DNA of 53,729 nt from a virus. The first letter of the stretch is position 1; every line of letters starts with the position of its first letter. Under the pieces are notes generated by a model that was not told the DNA's origin, ran no database searches, and was given only the letters and a program-made list of their open reading frames with translations. This document shows, in pieces, positions 31,274-38,753 of this stretch. The stretch spans positions 1-53,729 of IMG/VR virus record IMGVR_UViG_3300036846_000650. One strand, 5' to 3'. The position numbers and the translations under genes were made by a program.

Positions 31274-33060
31274 GCGCGGACCTGATGGGCCTGTTGCTCG
31301 ACCGCGGCATCCGGCTGAAGTCGGTCGGGCCCGGTCGGTCGGAGCAGGTGATCTGCCCGCGCTGCGGTGGCGGGCGTACCCGGGAGCGGTCGCTGTCGGT
31401 AAAGATCGATGACGACGGCCTGGGCGCGGTGTGGCAGTGCCACCGCGGCAAGTGCGACGGCAACACCGGGTCGGTCCGGGTGTCCAGCGAGGATGACTGG
31501 CAGCCGCGGGCACGGGCGCAGAAGGCGAAGCCGCTGCCGAAGCAGCCGTTGGGTGCGGAGGAATTCCGCCCGGACTGGTTCTGGGATTTCTGGTCTGCCC
31601 GCAAGATCGGCGCGCGGGTGATCAAGCAATTCGGCGTCCATGCTGCCAAGCGGTGGTTTCGCGATCTCGGGGAGCAGGACGCCATCGTGTTCCCGTATCA
31701 CCATGGCAACGAGGTGGTGGCGCGGAAATACCGGCACCACCCCGACAAGCACCCGATGAATCAGGAAAACACCGGCGTGCCGACGCTCTACAACGCCAAC
31801 GCGCTGCCGGACGCCAACTGGATCATCTGGGTCGAGGGCGAGCCGGACGTGCTGGCGATGGCGGAGTGCGGCTTCGCCAACGCAGTGAGCCTGCGCGACG
31901 GCGCGCCGCAGGATGCCAAGTACCGCGCCGATGACAAGCGCTTTGCGGCGCTGGCCACCCACGAGAAGGAATTGGCACTGGTCGGTAAATTCATCCTGGC
32001 CGGCGACAACGACCCGCCTGGGCTGGCATTGCGCGAGGAGCTAGCCCGCCGTCTGGGCCGGCACAAGGTGGCGCTGGTGACGTGGCCGGAGGGCTGCAAG
32101 GACGCCGGAGACGTTTTGGAGCGGCACGGACCCGACGTGGTCGCTGAGGCCATTGCCACCGCGGAGCCGTATCCGATCGACGGGCTGGTCCGGGTGCATC
32201 CGGATATTCTCAATGGCTACCGGGAGAAGCCGCGGCCTATCCTTACGTCCACCGGCACGCGCAACACCGATCTGATCCTGCGGCTGCCGGGCGAGGGGCG
32301 GCTGATCGTGGTGACCGGCTTTCCGTCGCACGGCAAGACCTCCTGGGTGCGCTTCGTGATGGTGCACCTGATGCGCCAGTCCGGGCGGAAGTGGCTGGTC
32401 TTCAGCCCGGAGCATCTGCCGATGGAGGACTTCATCACCGAATGCGCGGAAGTCTATGTCGGGCAGCCGTATTGGGCCGATCAGGCCCATACCGCGATGA
32501 CGACGGCGGAGGAGCGGTCGGCGGCGGAGTTTTTCTCCGAGCGGCTGACCATGTTGAATTGCGACTCGCTCACTGAGCAGCCGACGCTGGACTGGCTGCT
32601 TGAGCGCGCTGAAGCAGCGGTGCTGCGCGACGGGATCACGGACTTCCAACTCGATCCGTGGAATGAGATCGCGCACCAGCGCGGCGAGATGACGGAGACC
32701 GACTACACCGGGCAATCGCTACAAAAGCTCAAGGCGTTTGCCTACCGCCATGGGGTGAATATCTGGGTGGTGGCGCACCCGGCCAAGCCGGCACCGGGCG
32801 ACAACGACAAGCCGCCGGGTGGATATTCCATTTCCGGCAGTCAGCACTGGAATAACAAGGCCGACCTGGGCCTGACGGTCTGGGTGAAGCCGAATACCAA
32901 CGACGTGGAGTTGCATGTCTGGAAGTCGCGGTTTCGCCGCTGGGCACGGCGCGGCGACCACGCCAAGCTGAATTTCGATCAGGCGAGTGGGCGGTATTCC
33001 GACCGGATGGCGAGCCGCGATCCACCTCCGGCGCGCGGCTTCGGTGGGCGGGACGACTGA
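31270..33060 (+). CDS. Bifunctional DNA primase-helicase
   Basis: 596 residues, T7 gp4-like architecture. Zinc-binding VICPRCGGG and WQCHRGKCDG (residues ~27-64), TOPRIM segment IIWVEGEPDVLAMAECG (~180-196), and helicase Walker A VVTGFPSHGKTSWVRFVM (~345-362) with FQLDPWNEIAHQRG (~460) as the later DnaB-like core. GGYSISGSQHWNNKADLGLTVW is the arginine-finger/loop region. It primes and unwinds DNA at the phage fork. Confidence 0.9.
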   Translation: MSADLMGLLLDRGIRLKSVGPGRSEQVICPRCGGGRTRERSLSVKIDDDGLGAVWQCHRGKCDGNTGSVRVSSEDDWQPRARAQKAKPLPKQPLGAEEFRPDWFWDFWSARKIGARVIKQFGVHAAKRWFRDLGEQDAIVFPYHHGNEVVARKYRHHPDKHPMNQENTGVPTLYNANALPDANWIIWVEGEPDVLAMAECGFANAVSLRDGAPQDAKYRADDKRFAALATHEKELALVGKFILAGDNDPPGLALREELARRLGRHKVALVTWPEGCKDAGDVLERHGPDVVAEAIATAEPYPIDGLVRVHPDILNGYREKPRPILTSTGTRNTDLILRLPGEGRLIVVTGFPSHGKTSWVRFVMVHLMRQSGRKWLVFSPEHLPMEDFITECAEVYVGQPYWADQAHTAMTTAEERSAAEFFSERLTMLNCDSLTEQPTLDWLLERAEAAVLRDGITDFQLDPWNEIAHQRGEMTETDYTGQSLQKLKAFAYRHGVNIWVVAHPAKPAPGDNDKPPGGYSISGSQHWNNKADLGLTVWVKPNTNDVELHVWKSRFRRWARRGDHAKLNFDQASGRYSDRMASRDPPPARGFGGRDD

Positions 33061-33287
33061 TGGCCCAGATCACCGAACTCACCATCGGCTACGCCCGGAC
33101 GATCAATCTGGGCCACTACGAGTCGGCGCAGATCAAGGCCGCGGTCACGGTGGCGATCGAGCCCGGCGAGGTGATCGCCGACGTGCGGGCGACGATGCAA
33201 AGCACGCTGCGGCTGCTGCTGGAGGACACCTGGAAGGCGCAGCACCGGCCGACCAAGAATCCGCCGGAGGAGAACGGCAATGGCTGA
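33060..33287 (+). CDS. Small conserved replication-cluster protein
   Basis: 75 residues, start overlapping the primase stop (TGATG). ELTIGYARTINLGHYESAQIKAAVTVAIEPGE is a pattern seen in small phage proteins next to replication genes, function unknown. Beta-rich start and helical end. Confidence 0.65.
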   Translation: MAQITELTIGYARTINLGHYESAQIKAAVTVAIEPGEVIADVRATMQSTLRLLLEDTWKAQHRPTKNPPEENGNG

Positions 33288-33552
33288 GCCGGTCAGCCTG
33301 GACGCGGCGCGCAGCCGGCGGACGATGCAACGGGTCAAGCTCGTCAAGGCACCGGAGCCATCGGTCTACCGCGACGATGCGGCGCTGCTCCAGTCGCCAT
33401 GGCGGGTGCGGGTCGAGGACGCGGTCTTCGAGATCGACGCCATCCTGGGCGGCCTCGATGTGCACGAGCGGATTGCGGTCACCAACGCGCTGGAGCGGCT
33501 GGCCGACGACATCGACTGTATGCGGTCGCCCCACCCGTGGGGGGACGCATGA
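33280..33552 (+). CDS. Small hypothetical protein
   Basis: 90 residues, overlaps the previous gene by 8 bp. VEDAVFEIDAILGGLDVHERIAVTNALERLADDID is helical. No family recognised. Confidence 0.6.
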   Translation: MAEPVSLDAARSRRTMQRVKLVKAPEPSVYRDDAALLQSPWRVRVEDAVFEIDAILGGLDVHERIAVTNALERLADDIDCMRSPHPWGDA

Positions 33553-33782
33553 AGCTTCCATTTCCCCGCCGCGATGCGGTAGACTGGCGGCGCTCCACGG
33601 GGTTGGGCCTCCGGGCCCAGACCCTGGTGGCAGTGTGCAGGCGGGCGGGGGTGCGCGACCCTCGCCTGCCAACGCCCCTCAGAAGCCGCTACGCGGCGTC
33701 CAGCCCCCGGACCGTCTCCCACTACCCGCCAGCCGCCGCACCGCCCTGTAGCCTCATGGGAGGGCTGGCAAATGCTGCCTGA
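33549..33782 (+). CDS. Doubtful ORF over a structured region
   Basis: An ATGA-overlapping frame of 77 codons. Its composition (Arg/Pro/Ser/Ala-rich, for example RSRYAASSPRTVSHYPPAAAPP) looks non-coding, and the DNA forms consecutive hairpins. Kept because the overlap pattern is that of real genes here; I favour the RNA interpretation given in the next entry. Confidence 0.2.
   Translation: MKLPFPRRDAVDWRRSTGLGLRAQTLVAVCRRAGVRDPRLPTPLRSRYAASSPRTVSHYPPAAAPPCSLMGGLANAA
33601..33697 (+). ncRNA. Structured RNA candidate (C4 antisense RNA-like)
   Basis: Three adjacent hairpins: GGT-TGGGCC/GGCCCA-G-ACC with a TCCG tetraloop (33601-33623); GCAGGCG/CGCCTGC with an inner GGGT/ACCC stem (33637-33669); GCCGC-TAC-GCGGC (33685-33697). 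The layout of two long stem-loops before an untranslated stretch recalls the C4 antisense RNAs of P1-type phages, which are widespread in proteobacterial prophages. This is a resemblance from memory and needs a covariance search. Confidence 0.35.
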
Positions 33783-33993
33783 ATACTGGGTGATCCGGGA
33801 CTACGCCCGGCAGTGCTGCATGACGCAACTGCCGCCCGGCCAGATGCGGTATGTCCCGCTGGATGAGGAAACGCAGCTAGGCCGTTGGCTGCGCGTGGCT
33901 ACCGGGCACGCCAGCGACGAAGACCTCCGGCTCACCTGGGGCGAATGGTTCCACGAAAACAATCCCGAGGACGGGGTGCCCTACGATGCGTAG
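33772..33993 (+). CDS. Small hypothetical protein
   Basis: 73 residues, ATG with GGGAGG upstream. YWVIRDYARQCCMTQLPPGQ, then LTWGEWFHENNPEDG. Aromatic-rich, no family recognised. Overlaps the following gene by 8 bp. Confidence 0.6.
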   Translation: MLPEYWVIRDYARQCCMTQLPPGQMRYVPLDEETQLGRWLRVATGHASDEDLRLTWGEWFHENNPEDGVPYDA

Positions 33994-34615
33994 GCCGCAG
34001 CGGACCGTGGTGCCGCGGCCGGACGATCCACCGGCGGCCAGGATGGCGCGGGCTGATCCCTACGGCCGGCGGCCCGAGGCGACGGTGATGGTCGCTGAAT
34101 GGGTCGACCCGGACGACATCCGGCCCAACGCCGCCAAGAGTGCCAGGACCATCCGCGGCTTCCGCAGCTTCTGCCCGATCCGGCGGATGGCGGCGATGCC
34201 GGCGACCGGGGTGACGATCGAGCACGTGATGGCGGCCGACAAGCTGCGCGAGCTATGGGATCAGGTGCGGGTGGGCTTCACCGCGGCGGGCAATCCGCTG
34301 ATGCTGGCGGTGCTGGTCTCGCCGCAGCCGCGGACCGGGCCCAATGCCGGCGAGATCGAGCGGGCCAAATCGGCCCGGGCACTACGCCGTGCGGTGGCTA
34401 TCCTGTCGCTGCCGGAGCAGGCGCTGATGTCGGCGATCATCCTCCAGAATCAGAGCATCCGGTATTTCTGCCGGTCGCATACTGAGCGGACCGGCTTCTA
34501 TCTCGACCAGGATGTCACCAAAGTCCGGCTGATGATGGTGCTCAACAAGCTGAAGGATCACTTTGCCGGTGAGATCGAGGAGGAGGTGGCGCGCGGCCGA
34601 CGGCTGGCACCATGA
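33986..34615 (+). CDS. Hypothetical protein, possible regulatory/DNA-binding role
   Basis: 209 residues. Basic N-terminus (MRRPQRTVVPRPDDPPAARM) and a C-terminal helical region (RALRRAVAILSLPEQALMSAIILQN, then RTGFYLDQDVTKVRLMMVLNKLKDHF) that could be a sigma-region-4- or antiterminator-like helical fold. This is only a structural impression. Located after the replication genes, where late regulators often sit. Confidence 0.6.
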   Translation: MRRPQRTVVPRPDDPPAARMARADPYGRRPEATVMVAEWVDPDDIRPNAAKSARTIRGFRSFCPIRRMAAMPATGVTIEHVMAADKLRELWDQVRVGFTAAGNPLMLAVLVSPQPRTGPNAGEIERAKSARALRRAVAILSLPEQALMSAIILQNQSIRYFCRSHTERTGFYLDQDVTKVRLMMVLNKLKDHFAGEIEEEVARGRRLAP

Positions 34616-34797
34616 GTGATCAGGACAACGACGCTGCCGGCACCATTAACGTCTGGCTTTGTCCGACGTGTCAGACGCTCACGTTGCTCGACGAAGCCCT
34701 GGCCGACCGATGTTGTCGGGAGCCGCGCTGGCCAGATTGCCCGCTGCCGGCCCTGATCGCCGCGTTTGCACGTCAAGGACCTGACAGATTGTCCTGA
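34612..34797 (+). CDS. Small zinc-binding-like protein
   Basis: 61 residues, ATGA overlap. WLCPTCQTLTLLDEALADRCCREPRWPDCPLPAL contains Cys-x2-Cys and a second Cys cluster. The stop lies inside the tandem CTGACAGATTGTC repeat. No family recognised. Confidence 0.5.
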   Translation: MSDQDNDAAGTINVWLCPTCQTLTLLDEALADRCCREPRWPDCPLPALIAAFARQGPDRLS

Positions 34798-34809
34798 CAG
34801 ATTGTCAGG
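34781..34809. repeat. Tandem 13-bp repeat with inverted repeat CCTGACA-GAT-TGTCAGG
   Basis: CTGACAGATTGTC occurs twice head to tail (34781-34793, 34794-34806). The second copy with flanks forms a perfect 7-bp inverted repeat around GAT (34793-34809). It sits at the end of one gene and 54 bp before the next start, as an operator or processing site would. Confidence 0.6.
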
Positions 34810-34862
34810 GAACGCGAATCGGCACGAAACGGCTACAAACAGGAAACGACTCGGAGTAAGTG

Positions 34863-35261
34863 ATGGCCGCACCGCTGATCATCGGGCAGACTCAGAGGGC
34901 CGAATTGGCGGCATTGCGCGAGCTTGCGCACGCGATGCCGCAGGATGTGCAGGTGGTCATGGTGCAATGCAGGACGCCCACCGGGCACGCGCTGCATCTC
35001 GAAGCCATGAAGCCGTTCACCATCCCGCTCCCGACCGCGTTCATGGTGACCTTCACGCTGGAAATCGGGCATCCGGCCGGGCTGTGCCGGCACCTCAGCA
35101 TGTCGTCCCTCCGGCACAGCCGCACGCCGACGCCCGAGGCGGTCTGGATGGTGGCGCAGGAGCTTGGCTTTCAGGGCAGCATCCAGGACTGCGCCTTTTG
35201 GCTGGAAGATATCGGCTCCGGTGATGCGGCGGTGAATATCGTCCAGCCGGTGGCGAGCTAG
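34863..35261 (+). CDS. Hypothetical protein
   Basis: 132 residues, ATG 34863 with GGAG 6 nt upstream. AHAMPQDVQVVMVQCRTPTGHALHLEAMKPFTIPLPTAFMVTFTLEIGHPAGLCRHLSMS is a beta-rich core, then EAVWMVAQELGFQGSIQDCAFW is helical. No family recognised. Its expression may depend on the repeat element just upstream. Convergent 4-bp overlap with the membrane peptide at 35258. Confidence 0.65.
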   Translation: MAAPLIIGQTQRAELAALRELAHAMPQDVQVVMVQCRTPTGHALHLEAMKPFTIPLPTAFMVTFTLEIGHPAGLCRHLSMSSLRHSRTPTPEAVWMVAQELGFQGSIQDCAFWLEDIGSGDAAVNIVQPVAS

Positions 35262-35392
35262 CGCGGGCAGACGTGCCGGAGGTCGTCCTGACAATCGCCG
35301 TAGATCGGCGCTGGCACCGAGTTCACCACCAGCGCCATGATCACCACCAGGGCCACGATCACCCAGACCAGGATGTCATCGCCGTCTTTCAT
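35258..35392 (-). CDS. Small membrane peptide (44 aa)
   Basis: ATG 35392; MKDGDD followed by ILVWVIVALVVIMALVV as a single span, then a Cys-containing tail (YGDCQDDLRHVCPR). Overlaps the previous peptide gene as ATGA. Last of three chained membrane peptides. Confidence 0.55.
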   Translation of the reverse strand: MKDGDDILVWVIVALVVIMALVVNSVPAPIYGDCQDDLRHVCPR

Positions 35393-35478
35393 GGCGGGGC
35401 TGCCCAGTAAAGTATGGCGATAAATACGCAGATCACGGCGGCAACGCTGAGCCCGGACAGGACCACCTTGAGGATCAT
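35389..35478 (-). CDS. Small membrane peptide (29 aa)
   Basis: ATG 35478 with GGGGGT 5 nt upstream. Almost the whole peptide is one hydrophobic segment (VVLSGLSVAAVICVFIAILYW). ATGA overlaps on both sides. Confidence 0.5.
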   Translation of the reverse strand: MILKVVLSGLSVAAVICVFIAILYWAAPP

Positions 35479-35564
35479 TCTGACCCCCATTTGATGAATT
35501 TTCCCACGAGCACCGGCAGCCAGATGCAGACCACCAGGGCGATACCCACCACCCACCAGATCAT
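35475..35564 (-). CDS. Small membrane peptide (29 aa)
   Basis: ATG 35564 overlapping the stop of the 337-residue gene. MIWWVVGIALVVCIWLPVLV is one span, followed by a basic/polar end (GKFIKWGSE). ATGA overlap with the next peptide. First of the three-peptide chain. Confidence 0.55.
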   Translation of the reverse strand: MIWWVVGIALVVCIWLPVLVGKFIKWGSE

Positions 35565-36574
35565 CGGTCTGTCCTTTGGTAAAAGCTGCGGCCCAGGTGC
35601 ACCGACTCCTCGCGGCCTTCTTTGAGGTTCACCACCGCGTCGCGCACAAACACGGTGCCGCCGCCATGATACGCCGCCTTGTGCCGGACGTGGCCGCGGC
35701 GCAGGTGCGGCACCGGTGAGGCGTGGTGGCCGGCGGGAGCGCCCTTCGGGTGCGGCTGGCGGCGGGCGGTGAGCGCGGTCACGTAATCGCCACAGTGGAC
35801 GTGCCAGTGCGCCGGGATCGCCGGCTTGCGGTTCTTGGCCCGGGCCTTGTTCAGCCGCTCCGGCGCGGCGATCCGATCCACCGGCACGCCGTCGGTATTC
35901 AGCAACAGCAGCCCGGTCATCACCGGCTCGATCAGGTTGCCCATGGAGGTGGGCGGCGGCCTGCCATCGGCATCTTCGGCAGCGCCGTGCATGGCGGAGG
36001 CGATAACGATACCGCCATAGCGCTTGTTCGCGGCGTCGGTCGCGACAATGGCGCAGTCGCCCATAAGCAGCGAGCCCTTGCCGGCGATCTTGATCGCCTG
36101 GGCTTCGGCGATCAGGATGCTGCCCGGTGGCACCTTGCCATCCATCATGGTGTGCCAGTCGGCGGGGTCGACCACGTAGAGCGAGCCGCCCCCTTCCCAG
36201 CGATGAAAAATACAGTAAGGGCTGCGGAATGGATGGCCGATATGCCCGCCCTCAAACAGAGTAGCGGCGCGGCCCGACTCGCCGCCGATCACCGCGTTGG
36301 GCAGGAAGCCGAAGTCAAACAGCCGGCCCGCGGCTATCGCCTCCTCGAATACGCCCGGCAGCGAGGCGAACATCTTGGCGTCGCCTTCGAGCGTTATCTT
36401 TTTGCTATTCCTGGCGTGCCACGCCGGCACGATCATGCGGGCCTCCAGGACGGCGTTGCGGACTTGTTCGACGGTGGCGGTGGGCCATTCCTCCAGGGAG
36501 CGGAATAGCTTTTCGCTCATGTCGGCATCGAGCGCCGTCATCTCCTCCGGGCGCATTTGGGGCTGGTAACTCAC
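35561..36574 (-). CDS. Hypothetical protein with HxRRGHxRH-type C-terminus
   Basis: 337 residues, GTG 36574 with GGAG 9 nt upstream. The body is mixed alpha/beta (LFDFGFLPNAVIGGESGRA, IAGKGSLLMGDCAIVATDAANKRYGGIVIASAMHG). The C-terminus PHLRRGHVRHKAAYHGGGTVFVRDAVVN is a short conserved module seen in phage and plasmid proteins of Alphaproteobacteria, function unknown. First gene of the minus operon that includes the three membrane peptides. Confidence 0.65.
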   Translation of the reverse strand: MSYQPQMRPEEMTALDADMSEKLFRSLEEWPTATVEQVRNAVLEARMIVPAWHARNSKKITLEGDAKMFASLPGVFEEAIAAGRLFDFGFLPNAVIGGESGRAATLFEGGHIGHPFRSPYCIFHRWEGGGSLYVVDPADWHTMMDGKVPPGSILIAEAQAIKIAGKGSLLMGDCAIVATDAANKRYGGIVIASAMHGAAEDADGRPPPTSMGNLIEPVMTGLLLLNTDGVPVDRIAAPERLNKARAKNRKPAIPAHWHVHCGDYVTALTARRQPHPKGAPAGHHASPVPHLRRGHVRHKAAYHGGGTVFVRDAVVNLKEGREESVHLGRSFYQRTDR

Positions 36575-36602
36575 GAGATTGGGCTCCTTTGGTGGGTGGT
36601 CA

Positions 36603-36620
36603 GTGTGCCTTGGGAATATA
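36603..36620 (-). promoter_or_regulatory. Minus -10 TATATT, 6 nt, GCACAC leader
   Basis: TATATT, CCCAAG, then GCACACTG and CCACCCACCAAAGGAG before the GTG at 36574. Same geometry as the sites at 24601 and 49371. An AAAAATAGC stretch lies further upstream. No good -35, so an activator may be needed. Confidence 0.45.
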
Positions 36621-36660
36621 GCGGATAATCCGTCAATGCGTTAGCTATTTTTCGTCAGAC

Positions 36661-36690
36661 TTGACGCTAGCTGCTTCGTCGTCCTAGGGT
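36661..36690 (+). promoter_or_regulatory. Candidate plus promoter TTGACG-N18-TAGGGT
   Basis: Good -35, weak -10, upstream of the gene at 36727 in the divergent region. Confidence 0.3.
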
Positions 36691-36726
36691 CCTGGTAATG
36701 AATGATAATTGCGTCCGAAGGCCAGT

Positions 36727-36930
36727 TTGAGAAGTGAAACACCGAAAGAAGCCCAGCGTGATCGGCGTCGCATCTACCGGGAAGTAGACCGGATGGAGCG
36801 CGCACTGGCTGCGGTGTGGCTGGCCTGCGCTGAATTATCGCCGCTAGAGAAAATGGTTGTCTTGCAGTCGGCGCTGACCGAAGCTGTAGAAGCACACAAG
36901 CAACAGCACCCGCAGGTTGGCAGGAAGTGA
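36727..36930 (+). CDS. Small helical protein
   Basis: 67 residues from TTG 36727, supported by GAAGG 5 nt upstream; TTG 36709 is an alternative. Very basic start (EAQRDRRRIYREVDRME) then ALAAVWLACAELSPLEKMVVLQSALTEAVEAHKQ. GTGA overlap with the next gene. No family recognised. Confidence 0.5.
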   Translation: MRSETPKEAQRDRRRIYREVDRMERALAAVWLACAELSPLEKMVVLQSALTEAVEAHKQQHPQVGRK

Positions 36931-37244
36931 CCGCCCGAAAATCCTACGCCGATCTCGATCCGATCGTGATCTATCAGATCGGCCAGTCGGAATATTCCCA
37001 GGTATATCTGGCCTGGAAATTCAAGCTCGGGGTCAACACCATCGCGCAAATTCAGCGGGACCAGCGGGCGCTTCACCGGCAGGATCACCGCTTCTCCCAC
37101 AAGGCGCGCATCCGCATCGTGGTGGGGATGTCGGAGGACCAGCAATTTCGCCAGAGCCGGCCGCATAGTCAGAGGCCAGCGGATCACCCACAGAGCCTGA
37201 CGCAGATCGCGGTGCCGCGACCAAAACTTTACACAGATAACTAG
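36927..37244 (+). CDS. Small basic hypothetical protein, HTH-like
   Basis: 105 residues, GTG start overlapping the upstream stop. YADLDPIVIYQIGQSEYSQVYLAWKFKLGVNTIAQIQRDQ could be a helix-turn-helix of the resolvase/winged type, followed by a basic tail. DNA binding is inferred from this and from charge. It precedes the PEP-CTERM cassette. Confidence 0.55.
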   Translation: MTARKSYADLDPIVIYQIGQSEYSQVYLAWKFKLGVNTIAQIQRDQRALHRQDHRFSHKARIRIVVGMSEDQQFRQSRPHSQRPADHPQSLTQIAVPRPKLYTDN

Positions 37245-37313
37245 CTGCAACGGAAATTGCCAAGATGAATTGAGCGATTTCAATAAGTTGCAAAACTGGT
37301 GTGATTCTTGCAC

Positions 37314-37361
37314 TTGGTGTCCGCGCCCCAACTCCGGGGCCGCACACACAAGGGACACCAA
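37314..37361 (+). promoter_or_regulatory. Leader hairpin that can hide the ribosome-binding site
   Basis: TTGGTGTCC (37314-37322) pairs with GGACACCAA (37353-37361), enclosing GCCCC/GGGGC (37325-37329, 37336-37340). The only Shine-Dalgarno-like sequence for ATG 37368 (AGGGA) lies in the 3' arm. Confidence 0.5.
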
Positions 37362-37367
37362 CTGATT

Positions 37368-38078
37368 ATGCGACAGCTACTGCTTACCGGCGCTGCACTG
37401 GCGGCGCTCACCATTGGAGCCGGGACGGCGCACGCGGCGCTGGTATCACTCGGACCCAGCGCGGGCACCGAAGGGCTCACCTACACGCTGGAGTCCATGG
37501 CGACCGCCAATCCGCTGGTCGAGGAATTCGCCCTCACCATCACCGGCGAGAATACCGCAGCCGACCTGGAAGGTGGCGTCAACGCGCACCGCACCGGGAT
37601 CAACGCGATTGCCTTCAACACCGTGTCGAAGAATAATCCGGCGTCGGGCACCATGTTGTCCACGACCATCAACGGCGTCACCAAGACCTCGCCGAACACC
37701 GGATTTACCTTTGTTCCCGGCGGGCTGGCGTCCTCCGGCTGCGATGGCAGCGGCGGCTTCTTCTGCTTCGATAACACGGCGATCCCGCCGATCCCGGCCT
37801 CGCCCGACATCACCGGCAAGGTGACCCTGGTCTTCAGCGCCACGCTGGACGCCGGCAGTTCTTGGGCCAACTACACGACCGCGTTCAAGATCGACTGGGT
37901 GGGCCCGGGCACCAACAACTTCAACTTGGTGTCGCTGGATATTCCGGTGAACACCGACTGCCCGGACTGTGGTCCTGGCACGCACAGCGCGCCGGAGCCG
38001 GCCTCGTTGGCCATCCTGGGCGTCGGCCTGCTTGGCCTGGGCGTCGTTACCCGGCGCAGCCGCCGGTCAGCCTCCTAA
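37368..38078 (+). CDS. Secreted PEP-CTERM protein 1
   Basis: 236 residues. Signal peptide MRQLLLTGAALAALTIGAGTAHA with a cleavage site after AHA. The mature part is beta-rich, low in charge and has a Cys pair region (SSGCDGSGGFFCFDN). The C-terminus is a PEP-CTERM sorting signal: APEPASLAILGVGLLGLGVV followed by TRRSRRSAS. In bacteria such proteins are exported by Sec and processed by an exosortase during exopolysaccharide or biofilm assembly. The phage shows no exosortase, so processing must come from the host. Translation may be controlled by the leader hairpin. Codon use matches its phage neighbours. Confidence 0.85.
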   Translation: MRQLLLTGAALAALTIGAGTAHAALVSLGPSAGTEGLTYTLESMATANPLVEEFALTITGENTAADLEGGVNAHRTGINAIAFNTVSKNNPASGTMLSTTINGVTKTSPNTGFTFVPGGLASSGCDGSGGFFCFDNTAIPPIPASPDITGKVTLVFSATLDAGSSWANYTTAFKIDWVGPGTNNFNLVSLDIPVNTDCPDCGPGTHSAPEPASLAILGVGLLGLGVVTRRSRRSAS

Positions 38079-38086
38079 CTGAGGGG

Positions 38087-38125
38087 GGCGGGCCCGGTTC
38101 GCTTGGGAGGCTTCCCGGGCCTGCC
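38087..38125. terminator. Hairpin between the two PEP-CTERM genes
   Basis: GGCGGGCCCGG (38087-38097) pairs with CCGGGCCTGCC (38115-38125), 11 bp with one G-T. No T-run follows on either strand, so it may be an mRNA stability or attenuation structure instead of a terminator. Confidence 0.4.
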
Positions 38126-38163
38126 TCCCTTGGGGACTTCCTCCCATAGGCAAAGGAATATCC

Positions 38164-38715
38164 ATGCGTAAGCTCTTACTCTCCACGGCTCTGATCGGTG
38201 GTTTTGCCGGTCTGGCCAACGCCGCCCCGATCGCCGCTGGCAGCGAACTCAACGTGATTGGCGGCGCGCAGTTCAACGCCACCACGATCACGTCCAACAC
38301 GCCGGCCGGGCTGGCTCCTGATCAGACCGGCTCGTTCGCGGCGTTCATCGCGTGCTTGTCCTGCGTGACGGTCAACGCGGCCAGCTTCACGTACTCTCCG
38401 GCGGTGCAGACCGGCCTGCTGTTCACCATCACCGAAGGGTCGTTGGTCGCTACCATCTCGGTCGATGCCGGCGGCATAGCCACACCGGGGATCAACTCGC
38501 TGGCGATCAATGCCCCCGCCACCTTGACCATGACGGGCTTCTCCGCGACGCCGGGCCAATTTGTTTGGACAATCAATCAGTTGGGGCAGGAAGTTGGCTC
38601 GTTTTCTGCGACCGCTGATGCTTCCGCGGTGCCGGAGCCGGCCAGTCTTGGTCTGCTGGGTGTCGGCCTGCTTGGTCTGGCCGGGATCACCGAACTGCGC
38701 CGTCGGCGCAGGTAG
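38164..38715 (+). CDS. Secreted PEP-CTERM protein 2
   Basis: 183 residues, ATG 38164 with AAAGGAATATCC upstream. Signal peptide MRKLLLSTALIGGFAGLANA. The mature part is Ala/Thr/Ser-rich beta sequence (VNAASFTYSPAVQTGLLFTITEG, then ATLTMTGFSATPGQFVWTINQ). C-terminus VPEPASLGLLGVGLLGLAGI then TELRRRRR, a textbook PEP-CTERM sorting signal. Only the signal peptide and sorting tail resemble protein 1; the mature regions differ. Surface-exposed or exopolysaccharide-linked location is the family expectation. Confidence 0.85.
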   Translation: MRKLLLSTALIGGFAGLANAAPIAAGSELNVIGGAQFNATTITSNTPAGLAPDQTGSFAAFIACLSCVTVNAASFTYSPAVQTGLLFTITEGSLVATISVDAGGIATPGINSLAINAPATLTMTGFSATPGQFVWTINQLGQEVGSFSATADASAVPEPASLGLLGVGLLGLAGITELRRRRR

Positions 38716-38753
38716 ATTCCACACCACCATCGTGGCGGTGTAGACGCGAAAGG

